Source of the DNA: Pantoea cypripedii
GTDB taxonomy: Bacteria; Pseudomonadota; Gammaproteobacteria; Enterobacterales; Enterobacteriaceae
Length of the DNA stretch: 64,000 nucleotides
Assembly (NCBI RefSeq): GCF_002095535.1
Contig: NZ_MLJI01000001.1
Coordinates: forward strand, 3,326,800 to 3,390,799
Direction of reading: 5' to 3'
Position 1 is the stretch's first letter; each line of letters opens with the position of its first letter. Shown in pieces: positions 63,871 through 64,000 of the stretch. Position numbers and translations under genes: made by a program. The notes under the pieces are model-generated. The model saw only the letters and a list, made by a program, of their open reading frames with translations, made no database searches and had not been told where the DNA came from.

Positions 63871-63898
63871 TTGCATCATAGCGAACCCGGAGTATAGT
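63871..63898 (+). promoter_or_regulatory. Promoter of tRNA-fMet
   Basis: A -35 TTGCAT (63871-63876) and a -10 TATAGT (63893-63898), 16 bases apart, end 13 bases before the tRNA. A G/C-rich discriminator (GCGCATCC) follows the -10, as in stringently controlled stable RNA promoters. Confidence 0.75.
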
Positions 63899-63911
63899 GC
63901 GCATCCACGGA

Positions 63912-63988
<77 letters not shown>

Positions 63989-64000
63989 ACTCTTCTTAGT

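Overview
The window is ordinary chromosomal core from a gamma-proteobacterium of the order Enterobacterales. Almost every protein is a close relative of its Escherichia coli counterpart and many runs of gene order match (alaS-recX-recA-pncC, mutS/rpoS-nlpD-pcm-surE-truD-ispF-ispD-ftsB-ygbE, cysDNC, cysJIH, eno-pyrG, relA-rlmD/barA, yqcA-truC-yqcC-csrB-syd-queF-ppnN, rlmM-ygdD-gcvA/gcvB-ygdI-csdA-csdE-tcdA-mltA-tRNA-fMet). Departures from E. coli fit an Erwiniaceae member, probably Pantoea or Erwinia: cysG sits at the head of cysDNC, mazEF is missing, glucarate and galactarate genes are fused into one locus, and a repeat built on CGGCGCGATTTATCGCGC recurs. The genus is inference; the order is secure.

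Layout. 0.2-5.2 kb: translation and DNA repair (alaS, recX, SOS-controlled recA, pncC). 5.3-8.7 kb: tam, a DHDPS-family aldolase, yjdM and mltB. 9.0-18.4 kb: mutS converging on rpoS, then nlpD, pcm, surE, truD, ispF, ispD, ftsB and ygbE. 18.4-28.7 kb: assimilatory sulfate reduction from ATP sulfurylase to sulfite reductase (cysGDNC and cysJIH), with siroheme synthase, interrupted by iap and a YciI-like gene. 29-31 kb: queD, a signal-peptide-bearing pyrophosphatase and queE. 31-38.7 kb: eno, a frameshifted pyrG, mazG, relA and rlmD. 38.8-41.5 kb: barA. 41.6-50.7 kb: garK-garR-garL-gudD-gudX-gudP divergent from garD, a full route from glucarate or galactarate to 2-phosphoglycerate. 50.7-64 kb: flavodoxin, pseudouridine synthase, csrB RNA, syd, queF, ppnN, xni, an ERIC element, rlmM, ygdD, gcvA/gcvB, ygdI, the CSD sulfur-transfer genes, tcdA, mltA and an initiator tRNA.

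Functional links. BarA (sensor), a UvrY-type palindrome and the CsrB RNA it should control lie in one window, and csrA is expected just beyond position 1. The rpoS leader hairpins are conserved between nlpD and rpoS. The recA promoter carries a near-perfect LexA box. GcvA and GcvB are divergent as in E. coli. Three queuosine genes (queD, queE, queF) are present but scattered.

No CRISPR array, prophage, insertion sequence, integron or defence island was seen, and no convincing new system. The observations most worth checking are the one-base pyrG frameshift, the consolidated aldarate locus, the exported pyrophosphatase, and the repeats placed at convergent gene ends. Some start codons were moved downstream of the longest open frame where a ribosome binding site and family length supported it.
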